From positions 682,001 to 746,000 of the forward strand of contig NZ_JBKKJT010000002.1 of assembly GCF_046614675.1 (NCBI RefSeq): a stretch of 64,000 nt of DNA, given 5' to 3'. Source of the stretch: Chryseobacterium cupriresistens. Its GTDB lineage: Bacteria; Bacteroidota; Bacteroidia; Flavobacteriales; Weeksellaceae. The notes under the pieces are model-generated. The model did no database searches. It was given only the letters and a program-made list of their open reading frames with translations, and was not told where the DNA came from. Within the stretch, counting starts at the first letter, position 1. Each line of letters begins with the position of its first letter. Positions 24,838 to 33,436 of the stretch are shown here, one piece after another. Position numbers and translations under genes: made by a program.

Positions 24838-26646
24838 ATGGCTAAACCTTTTAACAGAACTGTCACCTTATTCGGAATCTATAAACAGCTTGTCCCGTTC
24901 ATCAGACCTTACAGACCTATGATTTACGGAACCTTGTTTCTTACTTTTCTGGGTGCTCTGGCAGCACAGGTGAACCCGATTGTTCTGAAATACACGGTGG
25001 ATGAAGTCACTAAACTTACGCATCTTCCGCATCCGATGTCGGAGGGAATTCATATTCTCATTATTATTTCCATTATTTTACTGGGGAAAGAATTGTTGAA
25101 CATCTTTATCAACTTCGGACAGAAATTTTATGGCGAAAAAATAAGGATCAATGTGAGCTCCGTGCTGGCACAATCAGCCATTGATAAGATTTTGACCTAC
25201 AGAGTTGCTTATTTTAATGATGAAAACCATGAGTCCGGAAAATTACAGATCAGAATAGACCGCGGAATAGAAAGTCTGACAAGATTGGTTCAGAACTTTT
25301 TTATTGATATCCTTCCTCTTTTTTCCAATGCCATTATTGCACTCATCATTATGTATATGCAGAATGTGTATGTAGGGCTCGTTTCTACAATCATTGTTCC
25401 GATTTATTTCTACATTAGTTCTCTGCAGGCCAAAAAACTGGGTGGAGTGAGACGCCAGCTTAGAAATCAGAGAGAAAAAAAGACCTCCGGACTTTTGAAC
25501 CTGATCAATTCTATTATGGTCATTAAAAGTTTTGTCCGGGAAAAATTTGAAGGGAAAAAACAATATGACCTTCAGATGGAGCTGATGGAAAGCCAGATGA
25601 TCACAAGAAGAACCAATTTTATTTATGATGGTTTAAAAACTTTTATTGAGCAGTTCGGTGTTGTTTTGATTATCCTTTTAACCGTTTATCTTGTACTTGA
25701 CCAGCAAATGACCATTGGAGCAATTATGCTTCATATTATGCTTTTCAACAATGTTTCGGCACCGATCCGGCAGCTTCACAGGATTTATGATGATATGAAC
25801 GATGCCATGATCTATGCCGAAGGATATTTCGATATTTTAAATGCAGATAGTGAGACAGAATCAAACGGTACTTTTGTAGAAAAAGAAATCAAAGGAACTT
25901 TTGAATTGAAGAATGTTGATTTCACCTATCCCAACGGTACAAAAGCGTTACATAATGTTTCCATGAAAATTGAAAACGGAAAAACGACTGCTTTGGTAGG
26001 ATTGAGCGGTGCAGGAAAGTCAACGGTTATCAATCTTTTGTGTAAATTCTATCTTCCGGATTCCGGGGAGATTCTTTTGGATGGAGTCAACCTTAATGAA
26101 TATGAAAATACTTTCCTGAGAAGTGATCTTGGGTTGGTACTTCAAAAAAATCATATCTTTCAGGGAAGCATAGAAGATAATATCCGTTACGGAGATATGA
26201 ATGCCGGTTTTGAAAAAATTCAGGAGGCTGCAAAAAAAGCTTATCTGCACGATCAGATCATGGATCTTCCTGAAAAATATCAGCATGATGCTACTCAGCT
26301 TTCAGGAGGACAGCAGCAGAGAATTGCCATTGCCAGACTGTTCCTTAAAAATCCACCGATTATTTTTCTGGATGAACCGACAGCCAGCCTTGATGCCATT
26401 GCTACAGAACAGATCAAAAATTCTCTGGATGCTATTAAAGAAGGAAGAACGGTGATCATCATTTCCCATTCTCTTTCACAGATTCTGGATTCAGATACGA
26501 TTTATGTGATGAAAAAAGGCAGAGTGGTGGAAAATGGAACTCATGATGAATTATACAATAAAGAAGGAACATACCGTGAGATTTTTGATGCCTCAGCCCG
26601 CAGTCTTAATCTCGATAAACTGGTGAATACTTTTAAAGAAAATTAA
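24838..26646 (+). CDS. ABC exporter, fused permease-ATPase (MsbA-like)
   Basis: About 602 residues. Six helices in about 1-320 precede an ATPase domain (about 345-590) with Walker A GLSGAGKST, signature LSGGQQQR, Walker B IIFLDEPTASLD and switch ISHSLS. As a homodimer it should export a lipid or hydrophobic substrate; LPS/lipid A flipping (MsbA) is possible given lptB upstream, but drug export cannot be excluded. Start either ATG 24838 (MAKPFNRT) or 24829; the TTG at 24802 lies in the terminator hairpin. Confidence 0.9.
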   Translation: MAKPFNRTVTLFGIYKQLVPFIRPYRPMIYGTLFLTFLGALAAQVNPIVLKYTVDEVTKLTHLPHPMSEGIHILIIISIILLGKELLNIFINFGQKFYGEKIRINVSSVLAQSAIDKILTYRVAYFNDENHESGKLQIRIDRGIESLTRLVQNFFIDILPLFSNAIIALIIMYMQNVYVGLVSTIIVPIYFYISSLQAKKLGGVRRQLRNQREKKTSGLLNLINSIMVIKSFVREKFEGKKQYDLQMELMESQMITRRTNFIYDGLKTFIEQFGVVLIILLTVYLVLDQQMTIGAIMLHIMLFNNVSAPIRQLHRIYDDMNDAMIYAEGYFDILNADSETESNGTFVEKEIKGTFELKNVDFTYPNGTKALHNVSMKIENGKTTALVGLSGAGKSTVINLLCKFYLPDSGEILLDGVNLNEYENTFLRSDLGLVLQKNHIFQGSIEDNIRYGDMNAGFEKIQEAAKKAYLHDQIMDLPEKYQHDATQLSGGQQQRIAIARLFLKNPPIIFLDEPTASLDAIATEQIKNSLDAIKEGRTVIIISHSLSQILDSDTIYVMKKGRVVENGTHDELYNKEGTYREIFDASARSLNLDKLVNTFKEN

Positions 26647-26693
26647 AGTCAAAAAGCCATCTCATTTATAAGTCATACCTCAAAAAAGAATTT

Positions 26694-26701
26694 TAGCTTT
26701 G
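26694..26701 (+). promoter_or_regulatory. -7 element of the WYL regulator gene
   Basis: TAGCTTTG, exact to TAnnTTTG, 8 bases before the ATG; a very short leader of a few bases at most. Confidence 0.7.
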
Positions 26702-26708
26702 TTCCATC

Positions 26709-27662
26709 ATGAACGATCACTATTTAAAAAAGCTCGATAGGGTAACGGCTATCCTTACCCAGTTGCAGTCGAAACCTGTTGTACGCGCTCAGGATCTGGC
26801 TGAAAAGTTTGATGTAAGTATCAGAACTATTTACCGTGATGTAAAAACCCTGGAAAATGCGGGTATTCCTATTGTTGGAGAAGCTGGAAATGGTTACTCT
26901 TTAATGGATGGTTACAAACTTCCTCCCATTATGTTTACCAAAGAAGAAGTGTTAAGTTTCATTACTGCTGAAAAGCTGATGCAGAAATTTTCCCACCAAA
27001 GCTTGGGAAATCATTATCAGGCTGCCATGGAAAAAGTACGTTCAGTACTGAAATATTCTGATAAAAATCTGATTAAAAATATCGAGAAGCAAATAGATGT
27101 TTTCAGCTTTCATACAGATTCCGGAGATTCACTGAAAAACGTAATTCCTATCATTCTCGAAAGCATTGCGGAGAAAACCCAGCTCAATATCAGGTATAAA
27201 ACGGTAGATGAAAGAGTAAGCAACAGAACGATTGAAACAGTTGGTATGTTTTTCGAATTTAATTTCTGGTATATCATGGCCTACTGTATCTTGAGAAAAG
27301 ATTTCAGGCAGTTTCGTATCGACAGAATTCTGGAAATCTCAAAAACACAGAATCCGTTTTTACAGGAATACGGACAAGTGAATGATTACCGTAAAAAATC
27401 AAATGGAAATAAGGTTATAGCCAAACTGCTGGTTGATAAAAAGATCATGAATCATTTGGTAAATTCTAAAAAATACTATGGATTGATAGAAGAAGTAGAA
27501 ACCGAACGGGGGATGGAACTCACTTTTGAAACAGAATGGATCAGTGATGGATTTCCCCGCTGGTTGATCACTTTTGCAGATTATGCTACAGTTCTGGAGC
27601 CGGAAAGTCTTCGCATCCGTTTGAATGAACTGCTTGTAAAAATGGTTGAAAGACATCAATAA
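26709..27662 (+). CDS. YafY/YobV-family transcriptional regulator (HTH-11 and WYL domain)
   Basis: A 317-residue regulator. The winged HTH (about 6-62) contains VRAQDLAEKFDVSIRTIYRDVKTLENAGIPI; a WYL domain (about 140-225) binds ligands, often nucleic acid or nucleotides, and shows EFNFWYIMAYCILRKDFRQFRIDRI; a WCX-like end follows. It is convergent with a DinB-like gene whose promoter carries a perfect palindrome (28364-28379), which makes that gene a candidate target. Confidence 0.9.
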   Translation: MNDHYLKKLDRVTAILTQLQSKPVVRAQDLAEKFDVSIRTIYRDVKTLENAGIPIVGEAGNGYSLMDGYKLPPIMFTKEEVLSFITAEKLMQKFSHQSLGNHYQAAMEKVRSVLKYSDKNLIKNIEKQIDVFSFHTDSGDSLKNVIPIILESIAEKTQLNIRYKTVDERVSNRTIETVGMFFEFNFWYIMAYCILRKDFRQFRIDRILEISKTQNPFLQEYGQVNDYRKKSNGNKVIAKLLVDKKIMNHLVNSKKYYGLIEEVETERGMELTFETEWISDGFPRWLITFADYATVLEPESLRIRLNELLVKMVERHQ

Positions 27663-27664
27663 TA

Positions 27665-27690
27665 AAACCCCAACAAGACTGTTGAGGTTT
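27665..27690 (+). terminator. Hairpin after the WYL regulator gene
   Basis: An 11-pair stem AAACCCCAACA/TGTTGAGGTTT with one mismatch and a four-base loop. The T-run after it is short, so it is a weak terminator. Confidence 0.5.
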
Positions 27691-27821
27691 AAAGACTTAA
27701 TTGAGGCAAATAAATGAAATGGTTTAAGGAAAGGCAGAATTGCAAAAAAGTCAATTTGTTGTGTCGCAAAAAAAGATATAAGTTTTGGTTACCCTTTCTG
27801 CAATTTTACCTTCTCAGTGCA

Positions 27822-28313
27822 TTAAAATCTCTCCCAGAAGAAAGGGGGTTCAATTCCTAAAGCTCTCAGATAAACGTATCCTTGTCCACGGTGATGAACT
27901 TCATTATCTACAAAATAAAGAATGTTCTGATATACCGGAAATTCATATTGTCCGAATAAATTGAAAGTCTCCTGAAAACGTTCTTCAGAAATCTGATTGA
28001 AATAATGGTTGATCACTTCCGTTTCTTCATCCCATTTTTTCAAAATTTCTTCCTTGGTTTTCGGATTAAAAGCTTCTTCACTGTAAGCTTCCATATTTCC
28101 TTCCACAATTCCTTTTAAAGCAGGCCCGCCAATGCTGATCAGTTCTACTGCCAGTTTTGCAAATGGTCTCATTCCGCCTACAGAAAATTCAAATAGCTCT
28201 TTTTCAGGAAAAGATTCAATCACTCTTCTTGTAAGATTTCTGTGTCCTTGCCAATCTTCTAATAGCTGTTCAGATGTCATGAATTGTTTTGTAGCTGTTG
28301 CTGTAGTTGTCAT
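27822..28313 (-). CDS. DinB-family protein
   Basis: A 163-residue four-helix-bundle protein of the DinB/YfiT superfamily, whose members bind a divalent metal and often act as thiol- or detoxification-linked transferases. The candidate metal ligands are His in DWQGHRNLTRR and the VDNEVHHRGQGYVYLRALGIEPP block. The real substrate is unknown. Its neighbour is a convergent WYL regulator. Confidence 0.82.
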   Translation of the reverse strand: MTTTATATKQFMTSEQLLEDWQGHRNLTRRVIESFPEKELFEFSVGGMRPFAKLAVELISIGGPALKGIVEGNMEAYSEEAFNPKTKEEILKKWDEETEVINHYFNQISEERFQETFNLFGQYEFPVYQNILYFVDNEVHHRGQGYVYLRALGIEPPFFWERF

Positions 28314-28344
28314 AATGTTTTGTTTTTTTTGTTTGTTGTTGATA

Positions 28345-28352
28345 CAAAGGTA
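28345..28352 (-). promoter_or_regulatory. -7 element of the DinB-like gene
   Basis: On the minus strand TACCTTTG, exact to consensus, 31 bases before the ATG. Confidence 0.7.
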
Positions 28353-28363
28353 AGAGAGGGTTA

Positions 28364-28379
28364 TGACAACAGTTTGTCA
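28364..28379. promoter_or_regulatory. Perfect palindrome at the DinB-like promoter, candidate operator
   Basis: TGACAA-CAGT-TTGTCA, a perfect six-base inverted repeat with four-base spacer, starting 11 bases upstream of the -7 element and thus covering the -33 zone. Placement suits a repressor site. Confidence 0.55.
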
Positions 28380-28486
28380 GCAGGATTTTTCATATTGAAA
28401 AAATATTTTTTCTTTGCTAAAATATCCTGGCCCGTTTTTACGTTAGAAAAGAGGATATTAATAAAAAAAACGTTATTATTAGAATT

Positions 28487-29071
28487 ATGAAGAAGTATAT
28501 TTTGCCTGTTATTACTGGTTTTTTATTAGTATCATGCAATAAGATTGAGGAAAAAATTGACCAGACTGTCCAGAAAACAACCGAAGCAGTACAACAAAAA
28601 ACACAGCAGGCTGTAGAAGAAACAGTAAAGAAAACAGTCAATGAATCTATAAATTCTTTAACCAACGCCGAAGACGTAAAGTTTAATACCGTTTTCCCTG
28701 GTACAGGGGCTTCCATTGTTTCTGAAGAAAAAGGAAAGAAAATTAAAATTCCGGGAATACCAGAAGGATATATCTTTAAATATAAAGCCGACATTGCAGT
28801 GTTGCTGCCATTTTTGGAAAGTCAGCCAACGTCTGATGAAAATAAATCTGATAAAACTACCAGAAAGATTGATGGCCAGAACATTATTGACAAAATAAGC
28901 TTTTTATCAAAATTTCTTCCTGATAATACATTTGACACCAGTATTCTCGAAGATATTAAATCCGATAAAAATATTCAGTATTATAAGCTGAAAAGATTTC
29001 CGAACAGTAGTACCATTATCTACAACCCAAAAAATCAGACCATCATACAATACGTAGAGGTAAATAAATAA
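28487..29071 (+). CDS. Lipoprotein with an amphipathic Gln/Thr/Val-rich helix, function unknown
   Basis: 194 residues. Lipobox GFLLVSC (Cys17) gives a lipid anchor. Residues about 20-58 are a heptad-like helix rich in Thr, Gln, Val, Glu and Lys (KTTEAVQQKTQQAVEETVKK), likely a coiled coil or amphipathic stalk. The C-terminal ~130 residues are a compact domain I do not recognise, ending TIIYNPKNQTIIQYVEVN. Strong terminator downstream; no exact -7 element upstream. Confidence 0.7.
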   Translation: MKKYILPVITGFLLVSCNKIEEKIDQTVQKTTEAVQQKTQQAVEETVKKTVNESINSLTNAEDVKFNTVFPGTGASIVSEEKGKKIKIPGIPEGYIFKYKADIAVLLPFLESQPTSDENKSDKTTRKIDGQNIIDKISFLSKFLPDNTFDTSILEDIKSDKNIQYYKLKRFPNSSTIIYNPKNQTIIQYVEVNK

Positions 29072-29078
29072 TTTGGAT

Positions 29079-29107
29079 ATGGCCGGTTTCTCCCGGCCAT
29101 TTTTTTA
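29079..29107 (+). terminator. Terminator of the lipoprotein gene
   Basis: GC-rich stem ATGGCCGG/CCGGCCAT, six-base loop, then a T-run. Confidence 0.9.
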
Positions 29108-29124
29108 TTTCCATTCATTTTCCG

Positions 29125-29153
29125 GTCATTGCGAGCCAAAGCGAACCCATCTT
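29125..29153 (+). repeat. REP-like fragment (GTCATTGCGAG family)
   Basis: GTCATTGCGAGC followed by AAAGCGAA matches the reverse complement of the element at 59662-59694. This motif type recurs in intergenic DNA of many Bacteroidetes. Confidence 0.6.
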
Positions 29154-29417
29154 AACTCATTGAAAATTACCTTTCAGAACGAATAAAATCATGTTTATTT
29201 GTGATGTTAACTAATTAATTTTTTTATACAAATATGATGTTGTTGATTTATATTTTTTCATGTTATTAATAATTCACTTTACGTTTCGAGTATTAATTCC
29301 TGTTTTTATTAAATGGCATAGTTTTCGCAAATATGAAATAGAATTGTTATTATATTTTTTATTTTAATGTTTAATGTTAATTTTTTTACTAGTTTTATTA
29401 AATAATTAACAATCGAC

Positions 29418-31838
29418 ATGAAGGAAAATTTATTGAATAGAAAAATCTATGTCTTAGTATTAAGCGGAGCTGGTGTTATGGGATATGCTCAGGACAGCAT
29501 AAAACAAAATAAAATAGACGAAGTGGTGGTGACCACGGGGAGAACTAAGCCCAGAACCATCATTACCTCAGCAATTCCTATAGACAATATTTCAGCAGCG
29601 CAGCTAAAATCTACAGGACAGGTTACTTTTGACAAAGCTTTAACCTATGCTGTTCCCTCTTTTAATTCATCACAACAAACTGTTTCTGATGCCACGGCCC
29701 ATTTTGATCCGGCAGACTTAAGGGGTTTGGGACCTTCCAGAACATTAGTTTTAGTTAATAATAAAAGAAAAAATCAAAGTGCTCTCATTTACGTAAATGA
29801 TACACCGGGAAAAGGTGAAGTAGGTACAGACCTGAAAAGTATTCCTTCAGCAGCCTTACAAAACGTAGAGGTCCTGAGGGATGGAGCATCTGCACAATAC
29901 GGATCTGATGCTATTGCAGGAGTGATCAATATTATCCTTAAGAATGGTGTTGGGAAAAGCACAGTGAATCTCTTTTCCGGAATTACTTCAAAAGGAGACG
30001 GTTTTAATATCGGTGCAGATTTTAATACAGGAATCAGGGTTGCAAAAACAGGAAGCCTGAATATTACCTTAGGATTTTCTTCCCAAAATAAAACGAACCG
30101 CGCAGGTTCTGTTACAAAAGATGAACTTTTTGGTGTAGATAATGCCTGGACTCAGGCCAATCCCGGTTTAGGAATGATCATCGGGCAACCGGAGACCAAA
30201 GTGGGCAATATGTTTGTAAATTTTGAATTGCCAACAGGTGAGACGGGTAAATTTTATGCTTTTGGGGGTACAACTTATAGAAATGGGACCAGTTTCGCTT
30301 TGTATAGAACACCCTATTGGGTACCGTCAGATTTTGGTTTATTAACTCCAAAAGGACAACCTTACAATGGATTTCAGCCGGAATTTAAAACAGATGTTTA
30401 TGATTATAATTTAACCTCCGGATGGAAAGGAATGTTTGGAAAATGGAGTTTTGACGGGAGTGCCACCTTTGGCTCTAATGCAGTAGATTATGTAGTAGGA
30501 AATACCATTAATACATCTTTGGGTGCAAAGTCACCAACAAGTTTTAAGGCAGGTGGTCATCAGTTCAGTAATATTATAGGAAACATAGATGTCAGCCGGG
30601 ATTTTGGTGCGCTTGTTTTAGGAGCCGGAGTTGAAGTGCGCAATGAAAACTATCAGGCTAGGGCAGGAGAAGAAGCCTCTTATATGGGAAGTGGCGCAGA
30701 ATCATTTCCGGGACTGCAGCCTCAAAATGAAGTCAATAAAAACCGTCAGAATATCGGAGCCTATTTCAATGCTGAATGGGATGTTACAAAAAACTTATTA
30801 GTTGGAGGAACGGTGAGATATGAAAACTTCAGTGATTTCGGAAATAATGTTTCCTGGAAAGGAAATGCAAGATATAAATTGCTGGATGATAAATTGGTTT
30901 TCCGTGGATCTGTTTCTACAGGATTCCGTGCACCTTCCTTACACCAGATATATTATTCCAATGTTCAGACCAAAATTACAGGGAATACGGTAGCCAATCA
31001 AGGTACCTTTAATAATGACTCTCAAATTGTAAGATCTGATCTTGGTGTTCCAAAATTAAATGCTGAAAAAGCCTTTAACATTACCGGGGGATTGGCCGTA
31101 AAACCTTTTAAAAACCTTACTATTACAGCAGATTATTACAGAATAAAAATTGAAGACCGTGTACTTTTTTCAGGAGATATTGGATACAAAACCGGAGCTC
31201 CCGGAAGTCCGGACCTGTCAAACCCTGTGGAAGTCATATTAAACAATAATAAAATAACTTCCCTGAAGTTTTTCACCAATGCTGTCAATACAGTTACTCA
31301 GGGAGTAGACTTTGTCGCGAATTATTATACTTCTGCTATTGGAAAAGGAAGATTAGGCGTTATTGCTGCCTTCAATTATAACGAGACTAAAATAGTAGAT
31401 AATATTGCCGTTCCGTCTATTTTGGCGCAAAATGGCTATTCAGAAAACTTTTTTGACAGAAAGGAACAATCCAGAATTACTTCTGCAAGGCCAAAAACAA
31501 AAACAATCCTTAGTCTGTCTTATGACATTACAAAGTTTAATTTTAACCTTAATAATACTTACTTTGGTTCTGTTACATGGCAGCATGCCACTGATCCTGC
31601 CAAAGATCAGACATTTTCCGGTAAGGTGGTTACAGATATAGTTTTAACCTATAAAATTACGAATGACCTTAAAGTTTCCGGAGTTGTAAATAATTTATTT
31701 AATGTTTACCCGGACGTCATAGACAGCAAAGGAGATGTAGTGACAGATCTTGGAGGAAGATTCAAGTATCCATGGGAGGTCAACCAGTTTGGATTTAACG
31801 GAACCACTTTTCAGCTTAATGTTAATTACACTTTTTAA
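29418..31838 (+). CDS. TonB-dependent outer-membrane receptor
   Basis: An 806-residue active transporter. Signal peptide about 1-24, TonB box DEVVVT (about 35-40), plug domain to about 190 with LRDGASAQYGSDAIAGVINIILK, and a 22-strand barrel to the terminal Phe (LNVNYTF). No CarboxypepD-regulatory N-terminal domain and no SusD partner, so it is a siderophore/vitamin/metal-type receptor rather than a SusC. A cobalamin adenosyltransferase lies downstream, so B12 uptake is imaginable, but a terminator separates them. Confidence 0.92.
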   Translation: MKENLLNRKIYVLVLSGAGVMGYAQDSIKQNKIDEVVVTTGRTKPRTIITSAIPIDNISAAQLKSTGQVTFDKALTYAVPSFNSSQQTVSDATAHFDPADLRGLGPSRTLVLVNNKRKNQSALIYVNDTPGKGEVGTDLKSIPSAALQNVEVLRDGASAQYGSDAIAGVINIILKNGVGKSTVNLFSGITSKGDGFNIGADFNTGIRVAKTGSLNITLGFSSQNKTNRAGSVTKDELFGVDNAWTQANPGLGMIIGQPETKVGNMFVNFELPTGETGKFYAFGGTTYRNGTSFALYRTPYWVPSDFGLLTPKGQPYNGFQPEFKTDVYDYNLTSGWKGMFGKWSFDGSATFGSNAVDYVVGNTINTSLGAKSPTSFKAGGHQFSNIIGNIDVSRDFGALVLGAGVEVRNENYQARAGEEASYMGSGAESFPGLQPQNEVNKNRQNIGAYFNAEWDVTKNLLVGGTVRYENFSDFGNNVSWKGNARYKLLDDKLVFRGSVSTGFRAPSLHQIYYSNVQTKITGNTVANQGTFNNDSQIVRSDLGVPKLNAEKAFNITGGLAVKPFKNLTITADYYRIKIEDRVLFSGDIGYKTGAPGSPDLSNPVEVILNNNKITSLKFFTNAVNTVTQGVDFVANYYTSAIGKGRLGVIAAFNYNETKIVDNIAVPSILAQNGYSENFFDRKEQSRITSARPKTKTILSLSYDITKFNFNLNNTYFGSVTWQHATDPAKDQTFSGKVVTDIVLTYKITNDLKVSGVVNNLFNVYPDVIDSKGDVVTDLGGRFKYPWEVNQFGFNGTTFQLNVNYTF

Positions 31839-31921
31839 CTCATCAATAAGGAATTGAAATTTGCTGGTCATACTTAATAATGAGGAAGCAATTTCAAAAG
31901 ATATACAACCAACCTATGTGA

Positions 31922-31960
31922 AATTTGCCTGGCATGAATTAATGTCAGGCAATTTTTTTT
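31922..31960 (+). terminator. Terminator of the TonB-dependent receptor gene
   Basis: Stem TTGCCTGGCAT/ATGTCAGGCAA (one G-T pair) followed by eight T. Confidence 0.85.
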
Positions 31961-32028
31961 CAGATAGAACAGGCAGTTATTACTACATTTTACTTTTTAC
32001 ATTGTATAAAAAAAGGTATTTTAGTACT

Positions 32029-32598
32029 ATGAAAATTTATACAAAGACAGGAGATAAAGGTCAGACTGCATTGTACGGCGGAACAAGAGTTTCCAAAGCC
32101 AGTGCAAGAGTAGACAGTTATGGAAATATAGACGAGCTGAATTCATTCATAGGGATTGCAAAAAGCCATATCGAAGATGAAGAAGTGCTGAGACAGCTGA
32201 AGAAAATCCAGTTTGATTTGTTCACTGTAGGTTCAGAAGCGGCAACACCTGTGGATAAGCTGATGCTTGCCAATGGGAAATCCCGCCTTCCGATCATTAT
32301 TTCAGAAACAGAAATTGAGGAACTGGAACAATGGATGGATGCTTTTGATGAAAAACTGGAGCCGCTTCAGTATTTTATTTTGCCAGGTGGAGGAAAATCG
32401 GCAACTTTTTTACACGCAGCAAGAACCATCTGCAGAAGAGCAGAACGTTCACTGGTATTTCTGAATGAATCAGAAGAAGTACGTCCCGAATTAATTAAAT
32501 ATTTAAACAGGCTTTCAGATTATCTTTTTGTATTGGCCAGATACATATCAAAACTGAACAACGAACCGGAAGAATACTGGAATCCGAATGAAAGATAA
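32029..32598 (+). CDS. ATP:cob(I)alamin adenosyltransferase (PduO type)
   Basis: A 189-residue five-helix-bundle enzyme that makes adenosylcobalamin from ATP and reduced corrinoid. MKIYTKTGDKGQTALYGG is the family's ATP-binding start; YGNIDELNSFIG and HAARTICRRAERSL supply the other conserved residues. The start is the ATG at 32029; a 56-codon longer frame would run through the upstream terminator. It overlaps the next gene by 11 bases. Confidence 0.94.
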   Translation: MKIYTKTGDKGQTALYGGTRVSKASARVDSYGNIDELNSFIGIAKSHIEDEEVLRQLKKIQFDLFTVGSEAATPVDKLMLANGKSRLPIIISETEIEELEQWMDAFDEKLEPLQYFILPGGGKSATFLHAARTICRRAERSLVFLNESEEVRPELIKYLNRLSDYLFVLARYISKLNNEPEEYWNPNER

Positions 32599-33235
32599 AG
32601 CAGTACTTTTCATCAACGGAGATGCTCCAAAATCATTACCCAGCCCTGAAAATTATGAATTGATTGCCTGCACAGACGGTGCCTTTCATTATTTAAAAAG
32701 AATGGGATTTCCTTTGGATAAGCTGGATTTTATATCCGGCGATTTTGATTCGCACTCCGGATCAGATGAAGATATGTATGAGGAAAAATTTATCCTTACA
32801 TTAGATCAGGAAAAAACAGACTTTCATAAGGCTCTGGAAATTATTCAGGAAAAAGGTTTTTCAGCAGTTGATGTTTTTGGAGGAAGCGGTGGTGAGCAGG
32901 ATCATTTTCTTGGAAATCTTACCGTTGCTTTTGCATTCAAAGACCTGATGAATATTAAATTTTATGATGAGTTTTCAGAATATTATTTTATTCCCAATCA
33001 TTTTACATTGAGAGGAGTGAAAAACAGGATGATTTCTCTTTATCCGTTTCCATCAGTGAATAATATCACGACAAAAGGTCTCAATTGGCCTTTGACTAAT
33101 GAAAGCCTTAGCATTACTTCAAGAATAGGAACCCGGAATTTTGCCGTTGAAGATGAGGTTTCTATAGAGTATGAATCAGGAGATGTCTTGTTTTTTGTAG
33201 GGATCAAGGAGATTGAATATCCGGCAATTTATTAG
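32588..33235 (+). CDS. Thiamine pyrophosphokinase
   Basis: A 215-residue enzyme that pyrophosphorylates thiamine to thiamine diphosphate. Conserved blocks: ACTDGAFHYL, FISGDFDS, the catalytic DQEKTDFHKAL and GGSGGEQDHFLGN, with a C-terminal beta domain that binds thiamine. It overlaps the adenosyltransferase gene by 11 bases, so the two cofactor genes are coupled. Confidence 0.92.
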   Translation: MKDKAVLFINGDAPKSLPSPENYELIACTDGAFHYLKRMGFPLDKLDFISGDFDSHSGSDEDMYEEKFILTLDQEKTDFHKALEIIQEKGFSAVDVFGGSGGEQDHFLGNLTVAFAFKDLMNIKFYDEFSEYYFIPNHFTLRGVKNRMISLYPFPSVNNITTKGLNWPLTNESLSITSRIGTRNFAVEDEVSIEYESGDVLFFVGIKEIEYPAIY

Positions 33236-33240
33236 AGTGA

Positions 33241-33433
33241 TTATTATCAATAGAAATGGACCTTACCTATTGTAAAAAAAGACTGTCATTAAACACAAAT
33301 TACACCAATGTTTTTCACAAGTGGCACGAATTTTTACATCAATAGAAACGGGCAATAATCCTGAGCTTAGACGAAGGAAGCCCGTTTAATAAAATACAAG
33401 AATCCATTGGCTTCAGCCAAAACTTATTAAAAA
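33241..33433 (+). repeat. Composite dispersed repeat, copy 1
   Basis: Contains ATCAATAGAAA cores (around 33246 and 33337), a block reading TTAAACACAAATTACACCAA and then TTTTTCAC...CACGAATTTTTA, and a final TTGGCTTCAGCCAAAACTTA hairpin. Its GGGC/GCCC arm pair is split by about 26 bases. The same blocks recur at 35836, 38625 (reverse), 39448 and 59586. It ends at the start codon region of the phosphatase gene. Confidence 0.75.
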
Positions 33434-33436
33434 CCA

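Larger units (their letters stand above)
29072..29417. other. Intergenic region before the TonB-dependent receptor gene
   Basis: 346 bases. It holds the terminator (29079-29107), a REP-like fragment (29125-29153) and then about 200 very AT-rich bases. TAGTTTTC at 29319-29326 is one base off the -7 consensus and would give a ~90-base leader. No riboswitch fold is recognisable. Confidence 0.5.

Noticed and set aside
29418..31838. SusC-type polysaccharide utilisation receptor
   Set aside because: No SusD gene follows and the N-terminal regulatory beta domain of SusC is absent.
31861..32028. 56-codon N-terminal extension of the cobalamin adenosyltransferase
   Set aside because: It covers the TonB-receptor terminator hairpin and has no counterpart in the family, whose start MKIYTKTGDKGQT is standard.
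32588..33235. Thiamine or cobalamin riboswitch near the cofactor genes
   Set aside because: No THI-box or B12-box conserved core is visible upstream of 32029, 32588 or the TonB receptor gene.
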